Source: Eublepharis macularius (lineage: Eukaryota; Chordata; Lepidosauria; Squamata; Eublepharidae). Taken from it: a stretch of 64,000 bases of DNA. Under the pieces are notes generated by a model that saw only the letters and a program-made list of their open reading frames with translations, ran no database searches and was not told the DNA's origin. Shown here piece by piece: positions 8,318 through 19,499 of the stretch (its first letter is position 1; each line of letters opens with the position of its first letter). The stretch is taken from positions 64,237,028 to 64,301,027 of the forward strand of contig NC_072793.1 of NCBI RefSeq assembly GCF_028583425.1, written 5' to 3'. A program made the position numbers and the translations under genes.

Positions 8318-8574
8318 GGCCATTCACTGGCGGGTGGCTGGGGCGGCATGAGGAGTTCGCCCGTGCTCCACCCGCCGCCCCAGCCGCCTGCCGTCCCTGG
8401 CCTGCGGCTGCTGCCCCCACCCGGGGGCGGGTGGCAGCAGTGGCGGTGCAGGGCTGGCCGGCGGCAGCGCTGCATGTGTCCCCGCCCCCAGCACCCTCTC
8501 AGGCACCCCCTCTGGCCCTGCAGCCCCCGCGGCCCCTGCCTCACAGCCTCAATGGTGGCCGGCCCTGTCTCCAC
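8318..8574. other. GC-rich spacer between the minisatellite arrays
   Basis: Continues the pre-insertion sequence from 1560-1637. Very C/G-rich (CCCCCACCCGGGGGCGGGTGG near 8413-8433) but not built of the 97-bp unit. No gene is recognised. Confidence 0.5.
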
Positions 8575-9720
8575 TTCACCTGCCATGCAGCTGGGGTGCC
8601 TGGCAGTGCCGGCGAAGGGGCGAGAAGGCAAGTGCGGAGGCAGCCCACTTCCCCACTTGTCTCACCGCTGCCTGCCGCACTGGTGGGATGCCTGGCGGAT
8701 CCCGTGAAGGGACGCGGAGGTGAGCAGGGAGGCAGCCCGCCTCTCTGCTTGTCTCCCCGCTTCCCTGCTTGCTGCGAAGGGGCAGCCCGCCTCCCCGTTT
8801 GGGGCGAGAAGGCAAGCAAGGATGCAGCCTGCCTCCCCACTTGCCTCCTCGCTTCCTCGTCTGCCACGCTGCCGGGTTGCCCGGCAGTGCCAGTGAAGGG
8901 GCAAGAGGACAAGTGAGGAGGAAGCCCACTTTCCTGCTTGCCTCCCTGCTTCCCCACCTGCCACGCCGCCAGGGCGCCCAACAGTGCCGGGAAGGTGCAA
9001 AAAGGCAACTGAGGAGGCAGCCCACCTCCCCACTTGCCTCCCTGCTTTGCCACTTGCCATGCTGCCAGGGCTCCTGGCAGTGCCAGCGAAGGGGCGAGAA
9101 GACAAGTGATGAGGCAGCCGGCTTCCCCGCCTGCCATGCTGCTGGGCCGACCAGCGGCTCGGGTGAAGGGATGGGAAGGCGAGCAGCGAGGCAGCCTGCT
9201 TCCCCGCTTGCCTCCAGGCTTCCCCGCCTGCCGTACAGCTGGGGCGCCCGCTAGTGCCGGTAAAGGGGCAGGCAGCGCTGGCAATGGGGCGAGAAAGCAA
9301 GAGAGGAGGCAGCCCGCTTCCCCGCTTGTCTCCCTGCTGCTTGCCGCACTAGCGGGGTGCCCAGTGGCTCCAGTGAAGGGATGGGCGAGCGGGGAGGCAG
9401 CCCGCCTTTCTGCTTGTCTCCCTGCTTCCCCGCTCGCCTCCCTGCTTCCCTGCATGCTATGCCATGGGGCACTTGGCAGTGCTAGTGCTTGCCTCCCCGA
9501 TTCCCCGCCTGCCATGCCGCCGGGGCAACCAGCAGTGCCTGGGAAAGGGAGAGAAGGCAAGCGAAGAGGCAGCCCGCTTCCCTGCTCGTCTCCCCGCTGC
9601 CTGCCATACTGGCAGGGCGCCTGGCAGCTCCGGTGAAGAGACGGGGAGGCGAGCTGGGAGGCAGCCCCGCCTCTCTGTTTGCCTCCCCACTCATTTCCCC
9701 GCCTGCAGCGCAGCCGGAGC
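8575..9720. repeat. GC-rich minisatellite, right array
   Basis: Same unit family and same orientation as 560-1560 (GAGGCAGCCCGCTTCCCCGCTTG, with GGCGAGAAGGCAAG and GGGAAGGCGAGCAG variants), more disordered and with truncated units. The 393-codon minus frame (8541-9722) and plus frames here are by-products of the stop-poor repeat. The right edge lies about 0.3-0.5 kb from the candidate SFXN1 promoter. Confidence 0.82.
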
Positions 9721-9774
9721 ACCCTTTTTGCTGGGCACCAAGGCAGGTGGCAGCGGCAAAGGGGCGCTCGAGGA

Positions 9775-9840
9775 GGGGGGGGGGGGCATGGACCAGGCGC
9801 TCCTCAAAATTTTGTGCGGGGGCAGCTGCCCCCCCCCCCC
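9775..9840. repeat. G12 and C12 runs facing each other
   Basis: Twelve G at 9775-9786 and twelve C at 9829-9840 with 42 bases between them. They could form a hairpin or, singly, G-rich structures. They are also a likely place for sequencing or assembly length errors. Confidence 0.7.
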
Positions 9841-9989
9841 AATCCCCCACACGCTATGCCTCTGTGTGAAACCACTACACGTGGAGTTCTTCCCACCATG
9901 TAAACGCAGTCGTGGAGAATCCTTCCCCAGTTGGATGCCATTATACGCAGGTAGCCACCTAAAGCACAGAAAAGCGTTACAAGTAACCT

Positions 9990-10271
9990 AAAGCCCTCTC
10001 CCCCTGTTCTCGACTGCCGCCTTTACCGGCTTTTCGCTTTCACCTGTCGTCTTCTCCCTCCCTCGCCTGCCCGCCTCTTCCTTTCACTTCCCTCCACCAG
10101 GCGGTCTCGACTTTTCCGCCCCTCCCACCCTTGCCTGCTGCCTTTGCCCGCGCTGCTCTCACTAGCTGGCTGCTGAATTTCTTCCGGCAAGCTTTGCAGG
10201 GCTGTGTGTGATTCGGCGGGAGGCGGCGGTGGAGCCCGATTCAGCGACCGGGCTTGAGCGCAGCGGGCGCC
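9990..10271 (+). promoter_or_regulatory. SFXN1: Candidate SFXN1 promoter and non-coding exon 1
   Basis: CpG-rich, TATA-less stretch, unlike the AT-rich DNA that follows. It ends in a strong donor, GCC|GTGAGT, with the GT at 10272-10273. The last 75 bases (about 10197-10271) contain no ATG, as suits a 5' UTR exon. SFXN1 exon 2 begins with 14 untranslated bases behind its acceptor, so a separate upstream exon is required. This is the only CpG-rich donor-bearing segment seen between the minisatellite and exon 2. The assignment is an inference; transcript evidence would settle it. Intron 1 would be about 16.9 kb. Confidence 0.55.
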
Positions 10272-10279
10272 GTGAGTAC

Positions 10280-12540
10280 CCTGCAACCAAAAGCGCCATT
10301 TTCATCCTGTATATAGGCTCTGCCCTCCCTCCTGAAGGTTTTAAACCAGTAGAAATTCAGCTTTTTGAAGCGGCGGGTTCTTCTTTCTCAGCTACTGCAA
10401 GCGGAGGTATTGAATGGGAGGGGGAAGGGGGCTTATGTGGAAATATCGCTCTGTTATATCTCTGCGGGAAGTTTTTTCCCTTCGCTGTTATACCCAAGGT
10501 AGGTGCCTCCAAATGGGGCGCTGGCTGCCCGTTCAGAGGTTGTTCTCTGGATGCAGCAGTCTTGCCTCGCCAACAATAAAATCATGAAGGGAGGGCACAA
10601 TGGGATGCTAAAATGGTGCAGGTATTCTCAGAACGGGGAAGCGGCTTGCCCCAACACATTTCTGAACTGGTCATCTTTGGACATCATCCCAGAGTGTACT
10701 TCTGTGTATGGATTCCCTCATAAATTGATCTACTGCAATGATACTGAGAGAAGGGAAGCATTGTTGTTGTTGTTTTTTAAGAAAAACCTTCAAGGACAGA
10801 TGTTTGTCCCAATATCATTCTTTCCTTCTCACTCCCATCCGATTTTGCATTTAATGAAATGCATAACAGCAGATATTTGAATGAGGACATCCATGAAAGT
10901 ATATAGAGCTGAGGCATGCAGATTTTTTAAAAAATACCAAGTAGAACTACAATAGGTTTCTTAGGAGTGTAACAGCTGCCTTTGGAAACAACATAAAGGG
11001 GTACAAACTAAGTGCTCTGTAGCAAAAACAGGAAGTTTATAAGGTACTTTAGACCTTATTAGCATTGCAGAGAACAGGCGAGGTATTGAAAGGTGGTGAG
11101 GCTTCTGCTGTGCTGGCAGGAGCTTGTTTTAAATCTGTAACATCTGGAAGTGACTTCAGCATGGAATGATGAAATCCTCCTTTAAATTTACACACCAAAG
11201 ATGGCTGCTCTGATGAGAAGGCTGCCTCAGCAGAGGCACTGTCAATGAGCTGTAGTTTTTGTTGCTAGGTTACATCAGGACTTATTTTTCCCCTTACAGA
11301 AATGCATCTTGCAGTGTTGATGTTTCGAACTCCACCCCCCCCCAATGCATTTCTTCTATTGATGCATGTAGTTTTCCTAATGCATTGTGGGAAAGTGTAT
11401 ATTGCAGACAAAGCAGCTGATGCACATGAATGCCAGTACAGCTGATTTCAAATAAAAGAAAATTGGCAACTATTCCTCCCCCTTGTTTGATTAATGAATT
11501 GCATCAATTGTACTTACCAATCATCAGCTCTCCTGCCTGACTTTGTCCAACTGGGGCTGCAAGCAGGGAAGGACGCAGGGGACGCCATTGCCAAATGAGA
11601 CAAATGAAATCTGAAATGCATAGCTTCAAAGTCTGATTGTTACTGTTTTCAAAACTGCCCTAAGCAGAGTTTCAGTAGATATGAGGTGAGATCCTCTGAA
11701 ATCACACAGAGGCCCTGATGTTTTCAGCTGTCTCTCCTACAAAATGTTGCATTGTCCCTCATTGTTCAGTTAGTGCATCATATCCAAAGTATGAATAAAT
11801 CATTTGTTAACACATGTTGTTATTGAAATTCCTCATTTTAATCTTTTCTCCTGAAATTTCATCATCATCTTGTTGCTTCACTCCAGTTATCAATGTAAAT
11901 GCAGTGTGTTGCACAGATATCTTTATCGTAGGGACTGCCAAATTATGAGATTCATATTTAAAGCAACTTTATTTACAGGGACCAGAAATAATAATCCACC
12001 ACTAATACTTGCAAAAAGGTCATGGTTTTACACAAGGTAGTATTATTGGCTGCACATTGTACCTAGTTAATTTAAAACGTATTCAACAGGCTCTATGCGT
12101 TTTCAGAAGGGAAACCTTGTAGTCTACTGGCAGGTTGATTATGTGATATTTTTCATCTGTTCTGGGATGTCAGCCAAGGTTTCTGGTGTTAGATGTTGTA
12201 ATGGCAGTATTGAAGACTGGCAAATACACATGCAGCATGTGTGAGAGAACTCAGCATACCCTATTATAGTGTATAAGTATTTTGTATGTGTAATTATAGG
12301 GGAAGAGAGCACTCAGGATAACATACACTATGCACATGTTAGACTTTTCTGATGGAGCAGCTTTTAACTGCATTAAATGAAGGAGTTTTAGAAAATAATG
12401 TCAACTTTCATTCAGTTTACAGGCTTGGTGTCCATTTTACAGTTACTTTCATAAACTGTCAGTATTGAGAATGGTATTATTTTGCAGTGGAATTTAGAAT
12501 AATTAGTGTATGAGCAGTGATGGCCATGCCTTATGTGCTG
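10280..12540. other. SFXN1 intron 1 sequence, nothing recognised
   Basis: GC content falls quickly after about 10,580. There are no exon-like open frames with splice sites and no repeat I can name. Short frames at 10208-10579 and 10503-10880 have no family resemblance. Confidence 0.5.
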
Positions 12541-12554
12541 TGTGAAGAAACACT

Positions 12555-13775
12555 TCCTTTTTCACTCTGCTTCAGTGGATGATCCTGGGTTTTAGTATTA
12601 TGAAAGAGGGAGAAAAGCTGCTCCCAGTCCACACCATGCATAATTTAATAGGTATCTATCATACCTCCCCTCTTTTTTTCCCTAAGATAATTAGCCCTAA
12701 TCTGAGGACTAGAACAACAGCTCTAAGCCAATCTTCATAGGACAGTTGCTCTAGACCCCTGATCATTTTGGTTGCTTTTTTTCTGAACCTTTTTAAAGCT
12801 CAAAAATATACAATATACAATATTTTAAAGCTCTACAAAATTATTCAAGTGTGCTGACCAGAATTGTCCACAGTATTCCAAGTGTGATCTCACCGCATAT
12901 TTCTATAAGGGCAGTATGATACTAGCAGATATATTCTCTGTTCCTTTTCTAATTATGCACAGCATGGAATACACCTTTCTCACAGTAGCCTCATACTGGG
13001 TTGATATTTTCATTTAGCTATCTACTACCATCCCAAAATCCATTTATTGGTCTGTCACTGTCGGCCCAAATCCCATCAGTGTATACGCGAAGTTGGGATT
13101 TTTTGCCTCCCTTGCTCACACTGAATCTCATTTGCCATTTTAATTCCCCCAGTTTGGCGCTCTTTGCAATACATTTTTGTTTTGACCACTCTAAATAATT
13201 TGGCGTCATCTGCAAATTTGGCCACCACAGTACTCACCTCTAGCTCCAGGTCATGAATGAATAGGTTGAAAAGCACCAGTCCCAATACATATCCTTGAGG
13301 GACCCTTCTGCTCATATCCCATCATTGTGACAACTGTTTCCCTTTTTTTAGCCAGTTTCCAGTCCACAAGAGGACTTGTTCTCCTACCCCATGACTGTAG
13401 AGTTTACTCAGAAGTCTTTGCTGGGGGAATTTGTCAAAAGCCTTTTGGAAATTCAAATAAACAGTGTCAACCTATTCATTCCTGTCCACAGGTTTATGAA
13501 AGATTAGTGAGACAAGACTTACCTTTGCAGAAGTAATGTTGATTTTTTGTTTAGCAGGGATTACCCTTCTAGATACTTGACAATTTTATCTTTAATAATG
13601 CTTTCCATCAGTTTGCCCAGAACTGGCCTATAATATTCTAGATCCCCTTTGTATGCCTTTTTTAAAGTACGTGTTACACTGGCCTTTCTCCAGTCCTCCA
13701 GCACAGAGGCTGATCTTAAGGACATGATACGTATCTTACTTAGAGTCTCTCTACACAACACATCTTACTCAAGAA
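12555..13775 (-). mobile_element. CR1/L3-type LINE fragment (reverse transcriptase and 3' UTR)
   Basis: Minus-strand pieces resemble the CR1/L3 reverse transcriptase: EDWRKASVTRTLKK and MESIIKDKIVKYLEG (13561-13761), then the palm motif region RRVPQGYVLGLVLFNLFI and AKFADDAKLF (13210-13315), where FADD replaces the more common YADD as is usual in CR1. 12,555-13,100 matches the family's long 3' region (CACAGTATTCCAAGTGTG). Several stops and indels; a dead copy. Confidence 0.85.
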
Positions 13776-13779
13776 CGCT

Positions 13780-14870
13780 CAAGTATAGGGAGATGCAATG
13801 CTGACCGCAGGGCCGGCGCCACCGTTGAGGCTGGGGACGGAGGGGGTGCCGGGGGCGGAGGCGCTCATCCCGCGCCACCGTCAGCCAGCCCCGCACCACC
13901 ACCGGCCAGCCCCGCACTAAAATCACTAAAAGAGAACTCCTTTTTAAAAAGGCAATAGATAGTCTTTCATTTTCACATTGAGTAATTGAGCACAGGCTAC
14001 TTTTTAACAGTAGATTTCTTTTTAACTCTGCTTTTGGAATCATGGTAAAGGAAATGGATATAAATTTTCAAAGGCAGACTCATGCAAAATCTTTTATATC
14101 AATGCAACTTTTAGTCTGATTTTTACATTCCTTCAAAATAAAGAAAGAAACTTGGGAGCTATTTTTCTTTGTAACATTCTGTGGTTTTAAGAGCCACTGA
14201 ATGCTCCACAAGAAAGAGGGTTCACAAAACCCCAGTTGCTATACGCCACGTAGATTAAAAAATGCAACCTCATTCTCGACTATCCCTCCTGGCTTAAAAT
14301 TTCCTGTTTTAAGAACAAACATCCACGAATAGAAGGCTCATTCATCACTACTTATATTTTCTCATATTAGAAGCAGACCTGGACTTTGTCAGATACAGTG
14401 AGAACTAGAATGTTGTGGATGCTACAATTGTAAGCCAGGAATTTCCTGATTCAGAACTTGTCGTGGCCTTAGACTACTATCTCTCAACATCAAAAAATTT
14501 CTCTTCTGAACTGTAAATTTGAGATCACTAATTTATGATCACTATAATTAGTAAATATCCTAGCTTAATCTGGATCTCCGAGCCTTTGTACAGGGTTTTA
14601 CCTCTCTATAGTTATTGAATATCTTGCCTAAACCCATGACCCTTATTTTAAAAAAATTACATTATGCTTTCTCTGTATCCTGTGAGAGGATGGAACCTCT
14701 GACATTTCCACATCCACTATGCAAACAGTCCTTTTGACAAAGATGCACCTCTGAATAATTTAGGATAGGTATCTTTGTGCTACAACTCCCCTCTTCTCCC
14801 TACCCCCCTCCCTGTTTCAATTTGTAATTATAGTTATGAAGTTATCTGCAAAATGATTATACGTTTCTTG
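13780..14870. other. Intron 1 sequence, with a GC-rich patch at 13,800-13,920
   Basis: The patch has repeated CCAGCCCCGCAC words and a GGGGGTGCCGGGGGCGG core; the rest is AT-rich. Nothing else is recognised. Confidence 0.4.
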
Positions 14871-14876
14871 CATTTT

Positions 14877-15095
14877 TAATAATAATAACAACAACATCGA
14901 ATTTATATACCGCCCTCCTCCTAATGCCCACTCAGAGCGGTTTACAAAGTATGTCATTATTTTCCCCACAACAAACACCCTGTGAGCTATGACTAGCCCA
15001 AGGTCACCCAGCTGGCTTCAAGTGGAGGTATCGGGAATCAAACCCAGCTCTCTAGATTAGAGTCCCACGCTCTTAACCACTACACCAAACTGGCT
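14877..15095 (+). mobile_element. L2/MIR-like interspersed repeat (3' tail type)
   Basis: Shares TATACCGCCCT...GCCCACTCAGAGCGGTTTACAAAG, CCCAAGGTCACCCAGCTGGC and the end ACCACTACACCAAACTGGCT with copies at 24,320-24,564 and 35,117-35,371. The CCCAAGGTCAC...CAGCT core is the conserved tail of L2/MIR-type elements. Confidence 0.75.
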
Positions 15096-15104
15096 GTTTT
15101 TAAT

Positions 15105-15881
15105 TTTTATTTATAGAACGTTTTTGAAATATCCATAACAACAACAAAGAACATTTGATGTAATTATGTCACAGCACAAACAAGCAACAACTGTGTCTAC
15201 AAACATAAGAATCAAGAGATTTAAATATACATAAACACTCTAAAAGTACACAAGAGAACAGTTTATGGACGTATCATAAGGCTTTGGTAGGTTTAAGTTA
15301 TTAAAGTAGTCTAGAAACAGCAGCCACTATTCCAGGAATGTGGACTGGAATGACGGATTGTCCATGGACTGGAGACTGTCCAAGACCTTGTCCGTAATGA
15401 AAAAGTCCCACAATTTCTTGTGCCACATTAATATAGATATTAATATTAATATAGCAATTAAGGCATTGGCTGCGGAGAGCATAACAAAGATTAACATTTT
15501 TCTTGTATTGGGTAGGGAAGGGTCTTCCCATAGGCCAAGGAGAATTAGCTTGGGCTGTAATGGAACAGTATAACCAGTTATTGATTTGATATGAGACAAT
15601 CAGCTTCCAAAATGATTGTATTTTGCAGCATTGCCTCCAACAATGGAAGTAACTACCGGTCTGATCACAGTTTCTCCAGAAAAGAGTTGAAGAAATTGGC
15701 TTGATATGGTGGAGTTGAAGAAAGGTTAAATACCACCATGACATAAGTTTGAAAGACAGTATTCTAATGTTAATAGCTTTAGATTGTAGTGTTTTGCCAT
15801 GCCAGATTAGATCCCATTGAGAATCTGTCAAGGTTAAAGAAAGGTCCTTGTGCCATTTATGTTGATAAGACAGTTGAGGGG
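15105..15881 (-). mobile_element. L1-type LINE ORF2 3' part, left piece
   Basis: The minus-strand reading 15301-15880 resembles the C-terminal end of L1 ORF2 (HKWHKDLSLTLTDSQWDLIW, FKLMSWWYLTFLQLHHI, WRNCDQTGSYFHCWRQC, the tail region with Trp/Cys residues). It is split by the hAT element at 15890-17012 and resumes beyond it. Degenerate. Confidence 0.8.
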
Positions 15882-16070
15882 TTGTGTCTAGAGATGGACA
15901 CGAACCTGAATACGAACCAAAAAATCCCCACGAACCAGCACGGTTCATGAGTCGCGAACCAGTGGTTCGTGGAAGCTCGTTTCCATGAACTTCCACAGAA
16001 CTGGTCCACTGGTTCGTATTAAAGGGCAATGCCCCTTTCCCTGCCACTGCAAAGCAGCAGGGAAAGGGCC

Positions 16071-16112
16071 AGTTTAAATGGCCATTTCCCCGGGGAAATG
16101 GCCATTTAAACT
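16071..16112. repeat. 42-bp perfect palindrome
   Basis: Symmetry centre between 16091 and 16092 in the run CCCCGGGG; the arms read AGTTTAAATGGCCATTTCCC and its exact complement. It belongs to the hAT element. Confidence 0.92.
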
Positions 16113-16140
16113 TTTCCTGCCGCTTGCAAGTGGCAGGTCT

Positions 16141-16209
16141 CTTTAAACTATCAGCTGGTAGGTGGCAAGGGGGATCCCCCCTCTCCACTTGCCAGCTGAT
16201 AGTTTAAAG
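16141..16209. repeat. Hairpin in the hAT element, left copy
   Basis: Arms 16141-16165 and 16185-16209 (CTTTAAACTATCAGCTGG and its complement), 23 of 25 positions paired, with a 19-base loop containing GGGGGATCCCCC. Followed by a small CCTGCC...GGCAGG palindrome. Confidence 0.9.
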
Positions 16210-16739
16210 GGACCTGCCTCTTGCAAGCGGCAGGGCCCTTTAAATGGCCCAAACCCCAGCCCCAGCCCCCCACTTACTTTGGCTCTGCTGCTTGGGTGGT
16301 GGAGGCTGCAAGCCAGCAGCAGAGGCTTCAGCCTTCTCTGCTGCCCTGCGGGGCAGTAGCCTCCTCCCTCTCCTCTAGCGAGGGGCAGGAAGGCCATTTT
16401 TGGCCTCCTTTACTGCTGCGCGGGCCTGCAGGGCGGCAAAGGAGGCCAAAAATGGCCTTCCCGACCCCCACAAGGCCGCCACCGCAGCCATTTGAGGGGA
16501 GGAAAGGCCGTTTTCAGCCTCCTCCACTGCTCCACGGGCCCACACAGTGGCGAAGGAGACCAAAAACAGCCTTCCCGCCCCTCACGAGAGGAGGGGAGGC
16601 CACGGCCCCACGTGGTGGAGAACGCTGGAGCCACGATACAAGGTAAGTCTGGGGGGGCTGCAGCTGGGGGGGGTGGGGGTCTGGAGTTTGTGGGCTTTGG
16701 GCTGTTTAAAGGGCCCTGCCCCTTGCAAGCAGCAAGTCT

Positions 16740-16805
16740 CTTTAAACTATCAGCTGGCAGGCGGTGGGGGGGATTCCCCCCTGCCTGTCAGCTGATAGTT
16801 TAAAG
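16740..16805. repeat. Hairpin in the hAT element, right copy
   Basis: Arms 16740-16761 and 16784-16805, 21 of 22 paired. Nearly the same arm sequence as 16141-16209, so the two hairpins are direct repeats of each other about 600 bp apart. Confidence 0.88.
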
Positions 16806-17020
16806 GGACCTGCCGCTTGCAAGCAGCAAGAAAGGGGCATTTAAACCCTTTAAACTATCAAATGCCCCTTTCCCTGCTGCTGCTAAGTGGCTTTAAAACC
16901 CATGAATCACGAACTGGTTCGCAAACTTGCCCCAGTTTGTGGAAGTTCCTGGTTCGTGGAAACCCCATGAACCACATGGTTCAGGTTTTTTGTGGTTCGT
17001 GCCCATGTCTACTTGTGTCT

Positions 17021-17265
17021 TTAGAGAGGAGGGAGTTATATATAATAAAAATAAGGCCTTTTCTAGGGAGTTTGGGCAATTTCAGAAGGGACTCAATGTT
17101 AGTAAGCGTGCATTGAAAGTTAGTTCTCATTTTAAGATTATCCAGAAAATGTTTAATTTGGAGATACTGAAACCAAGGTAACTTGATAGGAGTATCTTTT
17201 TCCAGTTGTTTTTTATCCAGAAGGATGCCTCTTTTAGTTAATACATTTCTTGCTTTTGATGAAAG
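17021..17265 (-). mobile_element. L1-type LINE ORF2 3' part, right piece
   Basis: Minus-strand reading (KLPWFQYLQIKHFLDNL and the sequence around it) is the L1 ORF2 segment that directly precedes the piece at 15,301-15,881, so the hAT element interrupts one L1. Confidence 0.7.
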
Positions 17266-17730
17266 TGAGGTTTAACTCATGAATGCTGTATGCCGAAAAA
17301 AACCTTTTAGTTTTTAAGGTGATACAACACTCTTGTTTATTTTTACTGCAATAGGCTAATATATTATCCTTTTGGAATTATATTATCTAAGTAATCCTCA
17401 CATTTCTGTGGTATATGAAGAGTACACTGAATACTTCAGATAGCAATATATATTATTGTTGAATAATAGGATAAATGCAGTATTGGTTCTGACCAACAAT
17501 GGCAGTTCTTACAACCTTACCAAGCTGAAGGACATTCATATGCAAAATTTATTTCAGGCTGGCAAAGAAGTACATCTAAAATACATTAATCTGATTTTAT
17601 TTATTTAGGGTTAGCCACTCAACTGGATATACCTCCTGCAGCAACTGTTTTATGTCAACACTGATGTCTGAAATTGGAAAAAGTCTACCTCATTAACACT
17701 GCATACAGGATTTGTGTGTGTGTGTGTGTG

Positions 17731-17767
<37 letters not shown>

Positions 17768-19100
17768 CCCATTGAAGTCACTAGGTTATATCCATATATA
17801 GTTGTGTGCAAGTTTTCCTCTATCCGGCATTGGTATGGGGACTCCAACATGCACATGGAGTGGTTTTGCTGCTCACAAAAACTTTCTTCATGCAGTTGAT
17901 AAAATAGTCCAATAAAAGACAGGTGTGCAGAATATCAGTTTCCTTTAATCTGAACAGGAATTGCTGTTTAGTTATATTTTAGTGAGCAAACTATGTTCAT
18001 ATATTTTGCTGAATGATCCAAAAGGAAGCTCAGTGATTAAAAAAAATATTCTATCGTGTTGCAGGGTATAAATATTTCATTTTTAAAATGTGTTGCAATC
18101 TGAGATTTAAGTGTTGATTTCCAGTGGAACTTTCATTTACAGGAACACTGCTGCTATGCTGTGTTGACCTTTAAACGAAGTTTAAAGTCTTTCTGATCCT
18201 GTTAAGAATGAATGTACTCTGTACTAAATACGTTCATTTGAACTTTGGTCAAAATTTGTATTTCATTTTTAGAACTGGATTATATTTTTACTGTGTATTT
18301 AAACTTCTGTTACAGTTATATAACTTTTGTGCTGGTAAGATAATTAACCTTTTAATTTAATTAACCAAGAATTTCTGCCAGCTTAGATAAAAAAGGGGAA
18401 GAAAAGTATTTTTCAAGCAAGGCTTTTATCAAAATCTTTTCAGTATACAGAGAAAGAAGCCTAATGAAGTCTAACATGAAGCCTACCTTATTCTGAAGTT
18501 TATAGCTTGGATTGAATTGGATTGGATTGAATTCTCTTAAAATAATGGGAGGTGTTCACTCCTATCTGAGAAACAGCCATGATTACAATAAAATACTTAT
18601 ACAGAATTTGTAGTAACCTATAGTTCCCACTACCTTCATAGACTGGGATCCAATCTCAATAAACAGAGTTTAAAAATAGAAGATCACACAATCTGTTGAT
18701 AATGGGACACAAATCCTATTATGTCAAAACTATTAAAAATACATGTTAATTTTTAAAAGTAGAAACAAGTTCAGCAATCCAGTTACACTTCCCAGGCTGC
18801 TTCTGCTATATCCTTTGTTTTCAAAAAGTTGCATGTGCATTAGCCAGTGATTCTTTGAAGGATAAGAGACCCCGTTACAAGTGTCAAGAAATACCTCCTA
18901 GGACCATCAGTATGGTATTGAATCATCAATTCTATTAAAATAAAACATGTTTATGATGGAGTTTGTAAATGAAGGTCCAAATCTGACTAACAGTGTTGAT
19001 AGAGAAGTGCTACGTGTTGCCCCTCCAGGGCAACTGTTGGCTAATGTGGCGATACAGGATGCTGGACTATAATACACTATTTAGACTAGATGGACCAGTT
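17266..19100. other. Intron 1 sequence with a microsatellite
   Basis: AT-rich intron DNA. Apart from the (TG)n(GA)n tract at 17714-17765, and a short GGATT/GAATT run near 18510-18535, nothing is recognised. Confidence 0.5.
17714..17765. repeat. (TG)n(GA)n compound microsatellite
   Basis: A pure TG run followed by about 15 GA units. Likely length-polymorphic. Confidence 0.95.
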
Positions 19101-19104
19101 CTCT

Positions 19105-19290
19105 TACCAATGGGTATCCAAAGCAACTTACAAAATTGTTCTCCCCTCCCCGCCACCACTTCACCTACCCTGTGAGGTAGGTTCCGCTGAGAGAGTATGA
19201 CTGACCCAATGAGCCTCCATGGCAGAATTGGGGTCTGAACCTGGATCTCCCAGATCTTAGTCCAACACTCTAAACATTACTCAACACTCT
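19105..19290 (+). mobile_element. Diverged L2/MIR-like repeat
   Basis: Contains CAAAGCAACTTACAAAATTG, CCCTGTGAGGTAGGTT and GAACCTGGATCTCCCAGAT, the order seen in L2/MIR-type tails. Older than the 14,877 copy. Confidence 0.6.
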
Positions 19291-19340
19291 TTTTTCTATT
19301 CCAGTTACTTTCACAATTGAAACCTTGCATTGTGACTAAC

Positions 19341-19420
19341 AGCACAGTCCTAAGAAGATTCACTGCCATTTGATTTCAGTGTGCTTAGACTGGAGTAACT
19401 CTTCTTATGATTGCAATGTA
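19341..19420. mobile_element. Short palindromic element (copy 1)
   Basis: ACAGTCCTAAG...CTTAGACTGG...TGCAATGT: a folded-back element of about 85 bp whose halves are near inverses. Diverged copies occur at 22,898, 34,758, 46,341 and 50,484. Confidence 0.6.
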
Positions 19421-19499
19421 ACAGATGAACAAAGATGTCTACCCTCTTTCCTTTTTATCTGATTTACTGTATATTGTTCTTAACTTTAGATTATAAGCC

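Larger units (their letters stand above)
15890..17012. mobile_element. Palindrome-rich non-autonomous hAT-type element
   Basis: Exact 8-bp target duplication TTGTGTCT at 15882-15889 and 17013-17020, the hAT hallmark. Ends AGAGATGGACACGAACC and the inverse of GGTTCGTGCCCATGTCT. The inside is built of inverted repeats: a 42-bp perfect palindrome (16071-16112) and two related hairpins (16141-16209 and 16740-16805) bracketing a GC-rich centre. No transposase is encoded; the open frames inside are not genes. It sits within an antisense L1. Confidence 0.85.

Noticed and set aside
8541..9722. 393-codon minus-strand open frame in the right GC-rich block
   Set aside because: Same repeat effect as in the left array. 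No splice context, start context or domain supports a gene.
10208..10880. Coding exon downstream of the CpG-rich region
   Set aside because: Frames at 10208-10579 and 10503-10880 run across the candidate exon 1 donor, lack acceptors and resemble no protein.
16143..16803. Several GC-rich open frames of 62-141 codons
   Set aside because: All lie in the palindromic interior of the hAT element and mirror one another across strands.
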